NCBI RefSeq assembly: GCF_900110865.1
Contig: NZ_FOFD01000009.1
Span: 50,650-114,649, forward strand
Direction of reading: 5' to 3'
DNA length: 64,000 bases
DNA from: Natrinema salaciae
GTDB taxonomy: Archaea; Halobacteriota; Halobacteria; Halobacteriales; Natrialbaceae
The position numbers and the translations under genes are program-made. Below the pieces are notes generated by a model that worked only from the letters and a program-made list of their open reading frames with translations, was not told the origin of the DNA and searched no databases. This document shows positions 24,984-33,366 of this stretch, in pieces; the stretch's first letter is position 1; every line of letters starts with the position of its first letter.

Positions 24984-25907
24984 TTAGAAGAACAACGCCG
25001 GCACGGTGTTCCGGAAGATGTTGAGCGAGATGACGAAGAGGAGGCCGACGACGAACCAGTTGAACGTCCGCTCATCGAACTCGAGGCGTCGGAGATACGT
25101 CCCGAGGAGGAGGCCGACGATGGTGACGACGGCGATCATCGAACCGAGCCAGAGCCGGTAGGTCGTCAACAGGTCGGTGAACAGCGCCATCTGGACGATC
25201 CGAACCGTGAAGATCGTTCCGAGCACCATCGAGAGGCCGCCGATGTACCGCTCGGCGTCCCGCTCGAAGGTGTGGAAGTACGCCGGCAGCAGCGGCCCGA
25301 GGTTCGCGAGGGCGAGCAGGAATCCCTGGGAGAACCCGGCTGCGCCGAGGGCGAACGGGTGGTGGGCCTCCTCGACCGTGACGAAGTTCTGCGCGACCTG
25401 AAAGGCGACGTAGCCGAGGAGGACGAGACCGATCGCGAACGGGACGAGCGGCCCGGTGCTGAACGTCGCCAGCGCCGCGACGCCGATCACAGTCCCGACG
25501 ACGGCGAGCACCAGGAGCGACCACTCCTCGCGGACGAACGACCACCCGGTACCGGTCTCCGCGATCTGGAACATGTTGAGCATCCACGGCGGAATCGCCA
25601 GGACGACGACGGCGACGGTCGGATCGATCACCGACGCGACGATCGGCGTCATGATGAGCGAGTAGCCAAAGCCCGTCATTCCCTTGACGACGCCGGCGAC
25701 GATCGCGATCAGACTCAGCACGGCGAGCAAGCCGACCGAGAGGTCGGACTGAACGCCCCGTCCGACGTTCTCGAGCCCGGGGAAGAACGCGACCGCGGCG
25801 ACGAGCACGGTCAGCGCTGCGCCGACCATCGTCAGTTCGCGAGAGCGAAGCTCGAGGAGGTTGGTGAGAAACTGTTCGACGTCGACTGTGGGTTCGGGAG
25901 CACTCAT
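24984..25907 (-). CDS. TSUP-family (TauE/SafE) membrane transporter
   Basis: A 307-residue protein with about eight helices and two copies of the TSUP repeat (VAGVVKGMTGFGYSLIMTPIVA and GFSQGFLLALANLGPLLPAYF). The family exports or imports sulfite, sulfoacetate, thiosulfate or similar organosulfur anions. The N-terminal 40 residues include a first helix preceded by a polar tail. The ATG at 25907 is chosen because the open frame upstream is Arg-rich and unlike protein. It converges on the small membrane gene at 24953. Confidence 0.88.
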   Translation of the reverse strand: MSAPEPTVDVEQFLTNLLELRSRELTMVGAALTVLVAAVAFFPGLENVGRGVQSDLSVGLLAVLSLIAIVAGVVKGMTGFGYSLIMTPIVASVIDPTVAVVVLAIPPWMLNMFQIAETGTGWSFVREEWSLLVLAVVGTVIGVAALATFSTGPLVPFAIGLVLLGYVAFQVAQNFVTVEEAHHPFALGAAGFSQGFLLALANLGPLLPAYFHTFERDAERYIGGLSMVLGTIFTVRIVQMALFTDLLTTYRLWLGSMIAVVTIVGLLLGTYLRRLEFDERTFNWFVVGLLFVISLNIFRNTVPALFF

Positions 25908-26451
25908 ACTGGTTCGAAAGCGAAGCGGAGCGACGCAGCGTCGCCGTTTCGATGCGATTGGGACCCCCCACGTATTTCCCTGCGCGAGCCGGCGAGAATT
26001 CTCCCGTCTCGAGTCGCCACGAGTCTCGAAAACCGACGATTGAGACGCGCTCGCGTCGACCGTGTCGATCGAATCGACAAACCGGTACGTCACAGATAGC
26101 AGTAATACTATCCGAAATACGCCGGCGAACGGCAGTCGCCGTTCTCGTCTCAGGCGGCTGTGGGTGGAAAACGGAGCTGTCGAAACGTGTGATGCGGTGG
26201 GTTCTGGGTGGGTCGCGGGGTGTCGCCAAGGCGATAGCGTCAAAAATTACAGAATCCCTCTCCCTTTATATCTTCTTTCAGAACTCGACTTGAAACACTC
26301 GAAATAGGGGATTATCCACCCAACAAAGTTAGTCGAATATCTTATTGGATAATCACCTTCAAAAGAACACCAAAACAACTAATACTGTATTACTTGACAT
26401 ATGAGAAAGTAATAAGTGGGGTTTATAGCGATCGGTGACCAATATATTCTC
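25908..26451. other. Non-coding transition into the AT-rich island
   Basis: No credible gene is seen in this stretch. The composition changes abruptly near 26240-26280 from GC-rich to AT-rich sequence, with runs such as TTTATATCTT and AAATAGGGG. This is the left border of the island. I found no clear inverted or direct repeat at the junction. Confidence 0.6.
26422..26428 (+). promoter_or_regulatory. TATA box of the island cassette
   Basis: TTATAGC lies 24-30 nt before the ATG at 26452, the usual spacing for a leaderless transcript. This supports that start over an in-frame GTG at 26416. Confidence 0.5.
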
Positions 26452-26694
26452 ATGGAGGAAAAATATGCAAAAACTACAGAATATGTAGTGATTCTTACCA
26501 CAGATTCTGAAATAAACGAAGACGAGCTAATTATAGAATTTGAAAGACAATTCGAAGACGCCCCCCTAGAAGTGCAGGGAGCTGTAAATCTTGATCCACA
26601 ATCTAATAGGGATCCTTCTTTGGGGCCGCCTTTAAATTTCCCTTTAAGATGTATCCATGGCCGAAGGCGACCATGTCCAGATTGTGATGAATAA
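26452..26694 (+). CDS. Small protein with C-terminal zinc-knuckle-like motif (AT-rich island)
   Basis: An 80-residue acidic protein that I do not recognise. The N-terminal half predicts beta-alpha structure (TTEYVVILTTDSEINEDELIIEFERQF split over two strands and a helix). The end reads CIHGRRRPCPDCDE, a CxH...CxxC arrangement that could bind zinc. Codon use is AT-rich, unlike the flanking genes. It shares TAATG with the next gene, so the two are translated together. Confidence 0.6.
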   Translation: MEEKYAKTTEYVVILTTDSEINEDELIIEFERQFEDAPLEVQGAVNLDPQSNRDPSLGPPLNFPLRCIHGRRRPCPDCDE

Positions 26695-27440
26695 TGACAC
26701 TTCTACAGGTGTTTAGTATTATACCGAATGTTGAATCCCCATTTGCGTTAATAGTGATATTTTTACTATCCGTATTCATTCTTCAACATATTTTTATTTA
26801 TTTATCCTTTCCGGAATATTCCCGAGAAGCGATTTCTGATAATGACATTACAAGAATCCATAAAGAAAGTAATGACCGGAAAACAGAAACGCTTAGTCTA
26901 TTAGCTCTAGTGCTTACTATTGCCGTGTTTGCTTTATCAAATAACGGGGCTGAAAATATCACACCAGAGATCGTCCTTCCAATTAGCCTTTCTATACTGT
27001 TTTTATTAACCTCGCTAATTTCTGGGTTTTTTTATTCAAAGTATAATATAGCAGCAGAAGTTCAAAGTTCAGGAAATACATATGCTTTTGGAACACTTCT
27101 GCTAAGTTTATTGTTTCTATTCAACACAAGGATACAGAGTTCATCTATCATCACTCAATCTGAACGGATTCTAGCATCTGTTCTCATTTATTCATCACTG
27201 GCGATAATTGCCGTGTTTGGTTTAATTAGCTTTAAGGAAATTATTTACCATCAATGCTTATGGTACCTTTACTCACTTGAAGAAGATGAAAAAGACAACT
27301 ATATATCAAAATCAATAAAACATGGCGGCAATGACATAACTTTTTACAGTATGTTTTCTTTGCATGAAATTCGTATCTTCTTTGGGATAAGAGAGTTTCT
27401 AAGAACTGCAACCGAGGAAGAATTGGATGAATATGATTGA
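26694..27440 (+). CDS. Integral membrane protein of unknown function (AT-rich island)
   Basis: A 248-residue protein with about five to six helices: one near the N-terminus (PFALIVIFLLSVFILQHIFI), then LSLLALVLTIAVFALSN, IVLPISLSILFLLTSLISG, YAFGTLLLSLLFLF and ILIYSSLAIIAVFGLI-like segments. It ends with a polar C-terminal tail of about 60 residues. A polar loop (SREAISDNDITRIHKESND) lies after the first helix. I recognise no family. The AT-rich composition and coupling to the small zinc-knuckle-like gene point to recent arrival as a two-gene unit. Confidence 0.65.
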   Translation: MTLLQVFSIIPNVESPFALIVIFLLSVFILQHIFIYLSFPEYSREAISDNDITRIHKESNDRKTETLSLLALVLTIAVFALSNNGAENITPEIVLPISLSILFLLTSLISGFFYSKYNIAAEVQSSGNTYAFGTLLLSLLFLFNTRIQSSSIITQSERILASVLIYSSLAIIAVFGLISFKEIIYHQCLWYLYSLEEDEKDNYISKSIKHGGNDITFYSMFSLHEIRIFFGIREFLRTATEEELDEYD

Positions 27441-27830
27441 ATTATTAATTTTTATTTTATGTCTCCCTAGGGTAGCAGAGAATTGTTCGACATTCAGAAT
27501 ATATGGCGCGCTAAAGAAAAATGTATTAGTTGAACCCACACCAAAACAGTGATAACCTCAGTGCGACTGGTTATTTAATCAAAGAATTTGTATTCGTTTA
27601 TACTCTACCCAGGGATTGTACGCTGACAAAATCAGTTTTTCGGATATGCACACGAATGCGACTGATCGTGTGTATAACCGAAATCCATCGTAAAGACTTC
27701 CAGAGTATTGCCGCGTTCTATCTTACGTAAATATTGTAATCCAAAACCATTGCTCGACAGAATGAAATTTAAAGCGTTTGTTCATCAACAGAGTAACTGC
27801 GTTCTGAGTAGGGAACGAAAACAGAGATGG
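27441..27830. other. AT-rich stretch without a convincing gene
   Basis: The sequence stays AT-rich. A 66-codon frame at 27530-27730 exists but has no domain pattern and no promoter at the right distance, so I do not call it. No repeat array is visible. Confidence 0.5.
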
Positions 27831-28127
27831 TTACTCGGTGTCTTCGACTGGCTCGAGTTCGTCCGCATCTAGTTCTTCATCAAGGAATGCTTCTCCGTCG
27901 TCAGTAATTCGATAGAGACCCTGGGCGACACGCTCGACGAGCCCGTAGTCAGCCATCTTCGAGAGACGGTTGCTTGCGTAATTGGCGACCGTCACGTCCA
28001 GTTGCTCGAGGGCACTGGGAGTCATGTTCCCCTCATCACGCATCGTCTCGAGTATTTTCTCGTCAACTGGACGCATCCACTCCGCTCGCTGTCTTACCAC
28101 GCTCGTGGGTGCCACTGTGGAACTCAT
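27831..28127 (-). CDS. Small winged-helix DNA-binding protein
   Basis: A 98-residue protein: RQRAEWMRPVDEKILETMRDEG, MTPSALEQLDVTVANYASNRLSKMADYGLVERVAQGLYRITDDGEAFL split over the helices and wing, then an acidic tail. This is the small haloarchaeal regulator type frequent on plasmids, proviruses and islands. TTTATAG at 28169-28175 on the minus strand is a possible promoter. It faces away from the RuvC nuclease gene and lies at the right border of the AT-rich island; composition is already close to the chromosomal average. Confidence 0.82.
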   Translation of the reverse strand: MSSTVAPTSVVRQRAEWMRPVDEKILETMRDEGNMTPSALEQLDVTVANYASNRLSKMADYGLVERVAQGLYRITDDGEAFLDEELDADELEPVEDTE

Positions 28128-28245
28128 AGTAGTATCGATGAGTCGTTACACAGAGTGCGATTCTATAAACATACAACTATATCCTATAGATTCGCTGTGA
28201 ATTTCACAGTAAAATATTAGTGGTCCACGTGATAATAGGAGTAGT

Positions 28246-28366
28246 GACCTGCCCGTTCGGGCCTGAAAGGTCCGACGTGCTGCCACACGTCGGGGCGGGT
28301 CATCCCCTTACAGGGTTGAACGACCCATGCGAAAAGAGCGCCTCCGAGCCCATAACTGTAGGGCTC
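28246..28366 (+). ncRNA. Hairpin-rich leader of the RuvC nuclease gene
   Basis: Four hairpins lie in a row. The first is GACC/GGTC closing GCCC-GTTC-GGGC (28246-28272). The second is an 8-bp stem CCGACGTG / CACGTCGG with loop CTGCCA (28272-28293). The third is GGGTC/GACCC (28297-28301 with 28322-28326) closing CCCT/AGGG. The fourth is GAGCCC/GGGCTC (28346-28351 with 28361-28366) inside the first codons of the nuclease gene. It could be a guide-type RNA, a translational control element or a mobile-element end. Confidence 0.4.
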
Positions 28367-29316
28367 ACGAGTCAGGAGTATCGGCTGCACATCACGATCA
28401 GCACACAACCTCGGGCGACGACCCGCGGATCGCGACCGACGGCGGCCGCGACACCCGTTCGTCGGACCGGAGAGCGGCTGTCCCGACGCGTCCCGCCGAC
28501 CGCACCGCGATCGGCGTCGACCTCGGGGAGCACACCCTGTACACCGCGTGTCCGGTGCCCACGCCGGACTGGACGGGGACCTACGCGATCCCCGGCGACG
28601 AACTCTGCGCCCGCCTCGACGCGCTTCGCGACCGCGTCGCCGCGCTGCTCGCCGGCGACGCCGATCGCGCGACGATCGTCGCACGCGTCCGACGCCGTCG
28701 GGCTGCCCTGCTCGAGGCCCTCGACGACGCGGCGCGGGAGATCTGCGACTACGCGAGCGCGTACGACCGGCCCGTGCTGGTCACCGAGGACAGCCACTAC
28801 GAGCCGGACCTGTGGGCGTGGCTGACCGACCCCGACGCCCACCGCGGCACGGCGTGGCTGCTCCCGACGGCCCACCTGCGCCTGCGAGCGGTCGCCGCCG
28901 AGTACGGCCTCGAGGTCGCGACGGTGCCCGTCGCCTACTCCTCGCAGGAGTGTCACGGCTGCGGCGTCATCGGCGACCGACCGCTACAGGAGACGTTCCG
29001 CTGTACCAACCCGGACTGTCGCGTCGAGACGGTCGACGCGGATTCCAACGCCGCGAAAGTGCTCGCACGACGGTACTACCCCGGCCACCGGTGTGCGTAC
29101 CGACCCCCGCGCTCGCTTACGACGGGGGAGCGGGGGAAAGCGGTCGACGCTCGTCGCCGACGGCCGATCGCCACGGCCGCACCGGGACGGCGCGTACCGC
29201 CGTCGACTGCGGGACGACGATCGAGCCGGGGGCCGGGCGACCGCGAGTCGCCGCCGCGGAGCCGCTCGCGCAGCTGCTCGCCCGCCACCCTCCGTCCGTC
29301 ACCCGACTCCGTGTGA
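28327..29316 (+). CDS. Shortened TnpB-like RuvC nuclease
   Basis: A 329-residue protein. RuvC-I (AIGVDLGEHTLYT) begins only at residue about 59, so the normal TnpB wedge/REC region is missing and is replaced by an Arg/Asp-rich tail. RuvC-II is PVLVTEDSHYEPD, followed by a zinc finger (SSQECHGCG, FRCTNPDC) and RuvC-III VDADSNAAKVLA. All three acidic catalytic residues are present. The last 65 residues are low-complexity. No TnpA and no recognisable element ends are near. It may be a domesticated derivative or a decayed one. Confidence 0.7.
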   Translation: MRKERLRAHNCRAHESGVSAAHHDQHTTSGDDPRIATDGGRDTRSSDRRAAVPTRPADRTAIGVDLGEHTLYTACPVPTPDWTGTYAIPGDELCARLDALRDRVAALLAGDADRATIVARVRRRRAALLEALDDAAREICDYASAYDRPVLVTEDSHYEPDLWAWLTDPDAHRGTAWLLPTAHLRLRAVAAEYGLEVATVPVAYSSQECHGCGVIGDRPLQETFRCTNPDCRVETVDADSNAAKVLARRYYPGHRCAYRPPRSLTTGERGKAVDARRRRPIATAAPGRRVPPSTAGRRSSRGPGDRESPPRSRSRSCSPATLRPSPDSV

Positions 29317-29378
29317 CCGCCGAGCGCCGGCTGCATCGACTCGCCAACCACCCCATCTCACCCACGGATCACGACGAC

Positions 29379-30275
29379 ATGCGCACGAATGCCGAGCACT
29401 CCGAACTGAACGCATCGATCGTTCAGACGCTGGCGACCGAACTCGAGTCGCTTCGCGAGCGGATCGACGCGCTCGAATCCAGCCTCGAGCGGAAGACCGA
29501 TCACCTCGACCGCCTCGAGACCGAACTCGACCGGGAGCGTGCGGAAAACGAACGTCTCGAAGCCCGCGTCGAAGAACTCGAGCGAGCGCAACCGCCGATC
29601 GAAGCGCGGCTCGACGCCCACGAAAAGAAACTGAACGCGAACAAGGACCGCGTCGGCGAACTCCAGGCCCGCGAACTCGAGAAGGGCGCGCATCTGCTCG
29701 CGGCGAACGTCGACGAGAGCGAGATCGACGTCGCCGGCGGTCGCCTCGAGCGGATCGGCAAAGACGACGGCGGGCGCTACTTCCGACTGCCCGAAAGCGA
29801 CGATCCGCTCGAGCGCGGCGGCGATGTCGCGTTAGCACACGGCGACCTCCTGCCGATTCAGCAACTCGCGAAAATGGACGACGACAGCCTCCGTGCAACC
29901 ACGTCCTCGCTCCCCTCGCGGCTCGCTGCGACGCTCTGGAAGGCTCGCACCGATCCGGCCGTCGGCGACGACCCGTGGGAGAACGGGTGCAAAACCGTCC
30001 AGGAGTACGTGACGGCGAGCGATCTGAAACACTGGATTCGCCGTCAGGAGAAGGGCATCAGCGACGACTACGCGAAGAAACTCGTCTCGAGGACGATCGA
30101 CGCGTTACTCGAGCTCTCGAAGAACCGACTGGCAGTCGAACGGACCCGGCAGCGCAAGAACGGCCTCGAGTACACCGAGCGCCGCGTCCTGCTGATGGCG
30201 GATGCGGATATCCCCGGTGAACGACCGAGCGCAACCGAGCGGGACGGTCCGGAGACAGGTGGCGTCGACGGGTGA
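29379..30275 (+). CDS. Coiled-coil protein with conserved haloarchaeal C-terminal domain
   Basis: A 298-residue protein. Residues about 10-110 are a long coiled coil (LESLRERIDALESSLERK, LDRLETELDRERAENERL, then EARVEELERA). The C-terminal part (ELEKGAHLLAANVDESEID, DDPLERGGDVALAHGDLLPI, DLKHWIRRQEKGISDDYAKK) is of a type I recall as common in haloarchaeal plasmid and island proteins; it may contain a DNA-binding helix bundle. It lies 62 nt downstream of the RuvC gene on the same strand. The function is unknown. ATG at 29379 is chosen. Confidence 0.75.
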   Translation: MRTNAEHSELNASIVQTLATELESLRERIDALESSLERKTDHLDRLETELDRERAENERLEARVEELERAQPPIEARLDAHEKKLNANKDRVGELQARELEKGAHLLAANVDESEIDVAGGRLERIGKDDGGRYFRLPESDDPLERGGDVALAHGDLLPIQQLAKMDDDSLRATTSSLPSRLAATLWKARTDPAVGDDPWENGCKTVQEYVTASDLKHWIRRQEKGISDDYAKKLVSRTIDALLELSKNRLAVERTRQRKNGLEYTERRVLLMADADIPGERPSATERDGPETGGVDG

Positions 30276-30872
30276 CGCCGTCCCCGGGGCTCCCACCCCG
30301 CCTTGAGAGGGTGGTCGCTCTCCACGACGAACGGAAACCCCTCGCGATTGCGGTCGTGTACGCGTCTGCGTACTTGTATGTCCGTCCCTCGATCGGTCCT
30401 CGACGGTCGAAACCCACCGACTGCTCGAGCCGGGTCACCGAAGACGTCAGGTGTCACCGGAACGAGCGTTGCTGCGATCGTGAACGCGGTACCGAATCGG
30501 TTCGTCAGTGGGGCGGTAACTTGCTGGGTCGACTCCCCGCATATCGGCCTCGGGGACGAGCGTTCGAGAAGCCAGCGGCGTCTCGTCGTCGAGCGAAACC
30601 GAAGGGGTCGCGGACGGTGCGGGATCGACGCTTCCTCGAGCGATCGGCGCTCCGCACCGCCGACCGTGCGGAATTTCGGTCCGCTCAGTCACGTACGACC
30701 GACGGTCTCCCGTACGACTCTGTGACGGTTGTCTGGACCACCTGCCCCGTGGTGGAGCGGCGTGTGAGGGCGTTCGGAGCCCCGCCGCCGTCGTCGCTAC
30801 CCGATCCGAACCGCGACAGTATTGTACGATAGGCACAAAACACTCAAATACGCGCGAGCCCTATCGACGACG
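30276..30872. other. Intergenic region without a convincing gene
   Basis: Open frames occur here but they have the Arg-rich, low-complexity look of non-coding GC-rich sequence. GGGGCTCCCACCCCG near 30290 could form a hairpin that ends the coiled-coil transcript. TATTGTACGATA at 30821-30832, about 40 nt before the thioredoxin start, resembles the TTGTGYA boxes weakly. Confidence 0.5.
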
Positions 30873-31241
30873 ATGACCGAAACCACTGCTTCGGAGCCGA
30901 CCGACGGCCAGCCACCGCGAAAACCCGTCCAGTTGAACGACGTGGCCGACTACGACGAGTTGCTCGCGACGCACGACCTCGTCCTGCTCGAGTTCGTCAC
31001 GTCCGGTTGTGGGATCTGTGCGTCGATGGAGCCGGTACTCGGCACCGTCGCGCGCAGCGCACCGGGAGTCGTGGCGACGGTGAACGCCGGTCTCGTCCCC
31101 GACCTCGCCGCCGAGTTCGACGTCCGGAGCGTCCCGACGCTCGTCGTCCTGCAAGACGGCGCGGAAGTCGCCCGACTCGACGACGGCTTCCAGGGTGCCG
31201 AGACGATCGTCGAGCTGCTCGAGACGCACGCGCCGCGCTGA
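30873..31241 (+). CDS. Thioredoxin-family protein
   Basis: A 122-residue cytosolic protein with the redox motif CGIC in LLEFVTSGCGICASMEPVL and the cis-Pro loop VRSVPTLVVLQDG. The unusual CGIC in place of CGPC changes the redox potential in related proteins. The ATG at 30873 is preferred because the thioredoxin fold follows after a 25-residue polar tail; CAAATA about 27 nt upstream may be the TATA box. It converges on the carbamoyltransferase gene. Confidence 0.9.
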   Translation: MTETTASEPTDGQPPRKPVQLNDVADYDELLATHDLVLLEFVTSGCGICASMEPVLGTVARSAPGVVATVNAGLVPDLAAEFDVRSVPTLVVLQDGAEVARLDDGFQGAETIVELLETHAPR

Positions 31242-31270
31242 ATTCGACGGCTCCGTGAGTGCCCTCGCTG

Positions 31271-33052
31271 TTACGTCGGTGTCGGATTCGGCGTGTCCGC
31301 CTCTCCCGACGACTTCGAACGCCGATCCGATTTCGTCGCCTCCTTTTCGAGCACGAGATCCTCGAGGACGAGCACGTCGAGTCCCATCCCGTAGAAGTCC
31401 TTGATCGCCTGCGTCGGCGTCCGGACGATCGGTTCGGCGTGGTCGTTGAACGAGGTGTTCAACACGACGGGCACACCGGTCAGATCCTCGAATTCCGAGA
31501 GCAGTCGGTGGTAGCGCGGGTGCTGGTCCTCGCGAACGGTCTGCGGGCGCGTCGAGTCGTCGGCCGGGTGCAGGACCGCCTCGAGTTCGTCGGTCTTCGC
31601 CGACCGGACGTCGGCGGCGTCGATCATGAACGGTGCCGGGCCGCCGTCGACCAGGTACTCTGCGGCGGCCGACTCGAGCATCGACGGCGCGAACGGCCGC
31701 CACTCCTCGCGGTGTTTGACGAACCGGTTCACCCGGTCGCGGGACGCGGCGGTGCGGGGATCGGCGAGGATGCTCCTGGCCCCGAGCGCCCGCGGCCCCA
31801 TCTCCATCCGCCCCTGGAACCAGCCGACGAGATCGCCGTCCGCGAGCCGTTCGGCGACGTACCGCTCGAGGTCGTCCGGCTCCCCGTACGCGAGTTTGTT
31901 CGTCTCGAGGAGCGACCGGATCTCGTCGGTCTCGTACTCGGGCCCGAGGAAGACGTCGGTCTGGCGGTCGACGGCCGCCGGCGGCTGCCGGGACCAGCCC
32001 GCACCGAGCGCGAGGCCCGCGTCGTGGGCGACCGGCTGGACGAAGACGTCGTCGATCAGCGGCGACTCCCGAACCCGCTTGTTCAGCTTGCAGTTCAGCG
32101 CGACGCCGCCCGCGATCGCGACGTTCGGCGGGCCCAACTGTTCGACGGCCGCCTCCGCGACGGCCACGACCGACTCCTCGAGCAGCTTCTGGGCGGTGTG
32201 CGCGAGGTCCATCTCCCACTGGTCGAACGCGCCGGGCGTCTCGTTCCGGGGACGGCCGAACGCATCCTCGAGGATGTCGACGCCGTAGCCGGTCCCCCAG
32301 CGCTTCGTCAACGCGGTGACGTCGTAGTCGACACCCACGTCGATCAGGTCCCGGAGGACGCCCTCGATCTCGGGGTTATCCTCGCCGTAGGGTGCCAGCC
32401 CCATCACTTTCCCCTCGCCGTTGAACATCCGGTAGCCGAGGTACTCCGTCACGATGGCGAAGAAGAGGCCAAGGCTGTTCGGGTGTTCGTAGGTGTGGGC
32501 CCGCGTCAGGCCGTCCCCGTCGGCGTGCCAGACGACCGTCGAGTCGTACTCGCCTTTCGCGTCGATCGTGAGGACGACGCCCTCCTCGAAGCCCGACGGG
32601 TGGAACGCACTCGCGGCGTGACAGCGGTGGTGGGGGATCGTCTCGATCGACGGTACCGGCGCGCCGATGGACTCGAGGCGGGCCTCGATCTGTCGCGTCG
32701 GGACGAGCCGACTCCGGACCTGCGTGACCAGCGTCTCCTCGAGCGCGGAGAGTTTCCGCTCGATTCCGGGCGCCCGGATCGCGTCGGTGACGTAGTGGGA
32801 GGCGATTTCGCCACGGAGCCGCGGCTCGTACGGGAGGAGGATGCGATCGAGATCCGGGAGCGACAGCTCCCGATGGCCGAGACAGGCCCGAATCGCGCGC
32901 TCGGGGAAGGTGTCCGTCGCGTGTTTGTCCCGCGTGTATCGCTCTTCTTCGACGCCGAAGACGGGCGTGCCGTCCTCGAAGAGGACGGCGCTCGGATCGT
33001 GTTGGCCGTAGAGTCCGATCGCGGGTTTGAACGCGAGTCGATAGTCAGTCAT
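31271..33052 (-). CDS. Carbamoyltransferase, NodU/CmcH family
   Basis: A 593-residue protein with the NodU layout. The N-terminal Kae1/HSP70-like domain shows GLYGQHDPSAVLFEDGTPVF, HHRCHAASAFHPSGF and VLTIDAKGEYDST, with metal-binding His. The C-terminal YrdC-like domain shows GWFQGRMEMGPRALGARSILAD and TSFNDHAEPIV. The family carbamoylates hydroxyl groups on sugars or natural products. No biosynthetic cluster is adjacent, so the acceptor is unknown. The ATG at 33052 is chosen; the upstream frame is Arg-rich. A perfect CGATTTGC palindrome lies 56 nt upstream. Confidence 0.93.
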   Translation of the reverse strand: MTDYRLAFKPAIGLYGQHDPSAVLFEDGTPVFGVEEERYTRDKHATDTFPERAIRACLGHRELSLPDLDRILLPYEPRLRGEIASHYVTDAIRAPGIERKLSALEETLVTQVRSRLVPTRQIEARLESIGAPVPSIETIPHHRCHAASAFHPSGFEEGVVLTIDAKGEYDSTVVWHADGDGLTRAHTYEHPNSLGLFFAIVTEYLGYRMFNGEGKVMGLAPYGEDNPEIEGVLRDLIDVGVDYDVTALTKRWGTGYGVDILEDAFGRPRNETPGAFDQWEMDLAHTAQKLLEESVVAVAEAAVEQLGPPNVAIAGGVALNCKLNKRVRESPLIDDVFVQPVAHDAGLALGAGWSRQPPAAVDRQTDVFLGPEYETDEIRSLLETNKLAYGEPDDLERYVAERLADGDLVGWFQGRMEMGPRALGARSILADPRTAASRDRVNRFVKHREEWRPFAPSMLESAAAEYLVDGGPAPFMIDAADVRSAKTDELEAVLHPADDSTRPQTVREDQHPRYHRLLSEFEDLTGVPVVLNTSFNDHAEPIVRTPTQAIKDFYGMGLDVLVLEDLVLEKEATKSDRRSKSSGEADTPNPTPT

Positions 33053-33366
33053 GGCTCGTGAAAGTAACCGTACTCTACACCGAAATCGGACGGCGGCAAA
33101 ACGGCACTGACGATTTGCTGGGTCAGCAAATCGTCGAATAGATCGCCGTGCGGACTCCGGGCACCGCCGGACAACAGCAGAACGTCGCCGCTGTGCACCG
33201 GACTTCGGTGGGTTGCGGCCGACCAACCTCGACGACGATCGACTCGGCTGTCGCGGGCCACTCGAGCGAGCCTGTTCCGGTCTCGATCCGACGAGAAGCG
33301 TTGGCCGAGCGAACGCCGTTCTCGTGCGCCTCGTCGGAAGCGCGCCCGGTAGGGCGGGCGAGGGCG
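33053..33366. other. Intergenic region between the carbamoyltransferase and ZIP genes
   Basis: No gene is supported. The region holds the perfect CGATTTGC palindrome at 33109-33135 and otherwise GC-rich sequence with no clear signal. Confidence 0.5.
33109..33135. promoter_or_regulatory. CGATTTGC palindrome, copy 4 (perfect, extended)
   Basis: Arm GACGATTTGCTG, spacer GGT, arm CAGCAAATCGTC: all 12 pairs match, the longest copy. It precedes the carbamoyltransferase gene (start 33052, minus strand), which is the only gene it can control directly. Confidence 0.75.

Noticed and set aside
27530..27730. 66-codon frame in the AT-rich island
   Set aside because: No domain pattern, no TATA box at the right distance, and mixed composition; AT-rich sequence yields such frames by chance less often than GC-rich sequence, but support is still too weak.
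28327..29316. Complete IS200/IS605 or IS1341 element
   Set aside because: No TnpA, no N-terminal TnpB region, and no recognisable element ends; only the RuvC and zinc-finger part is present.
30272..30832. 186-codon plus-strand frame after the coiled-coil gene
   Set aside because: Arg-rich, low-complexity and overlapping the end of the real gene; it has the typical look of a chance frame in GC-rich DNA.
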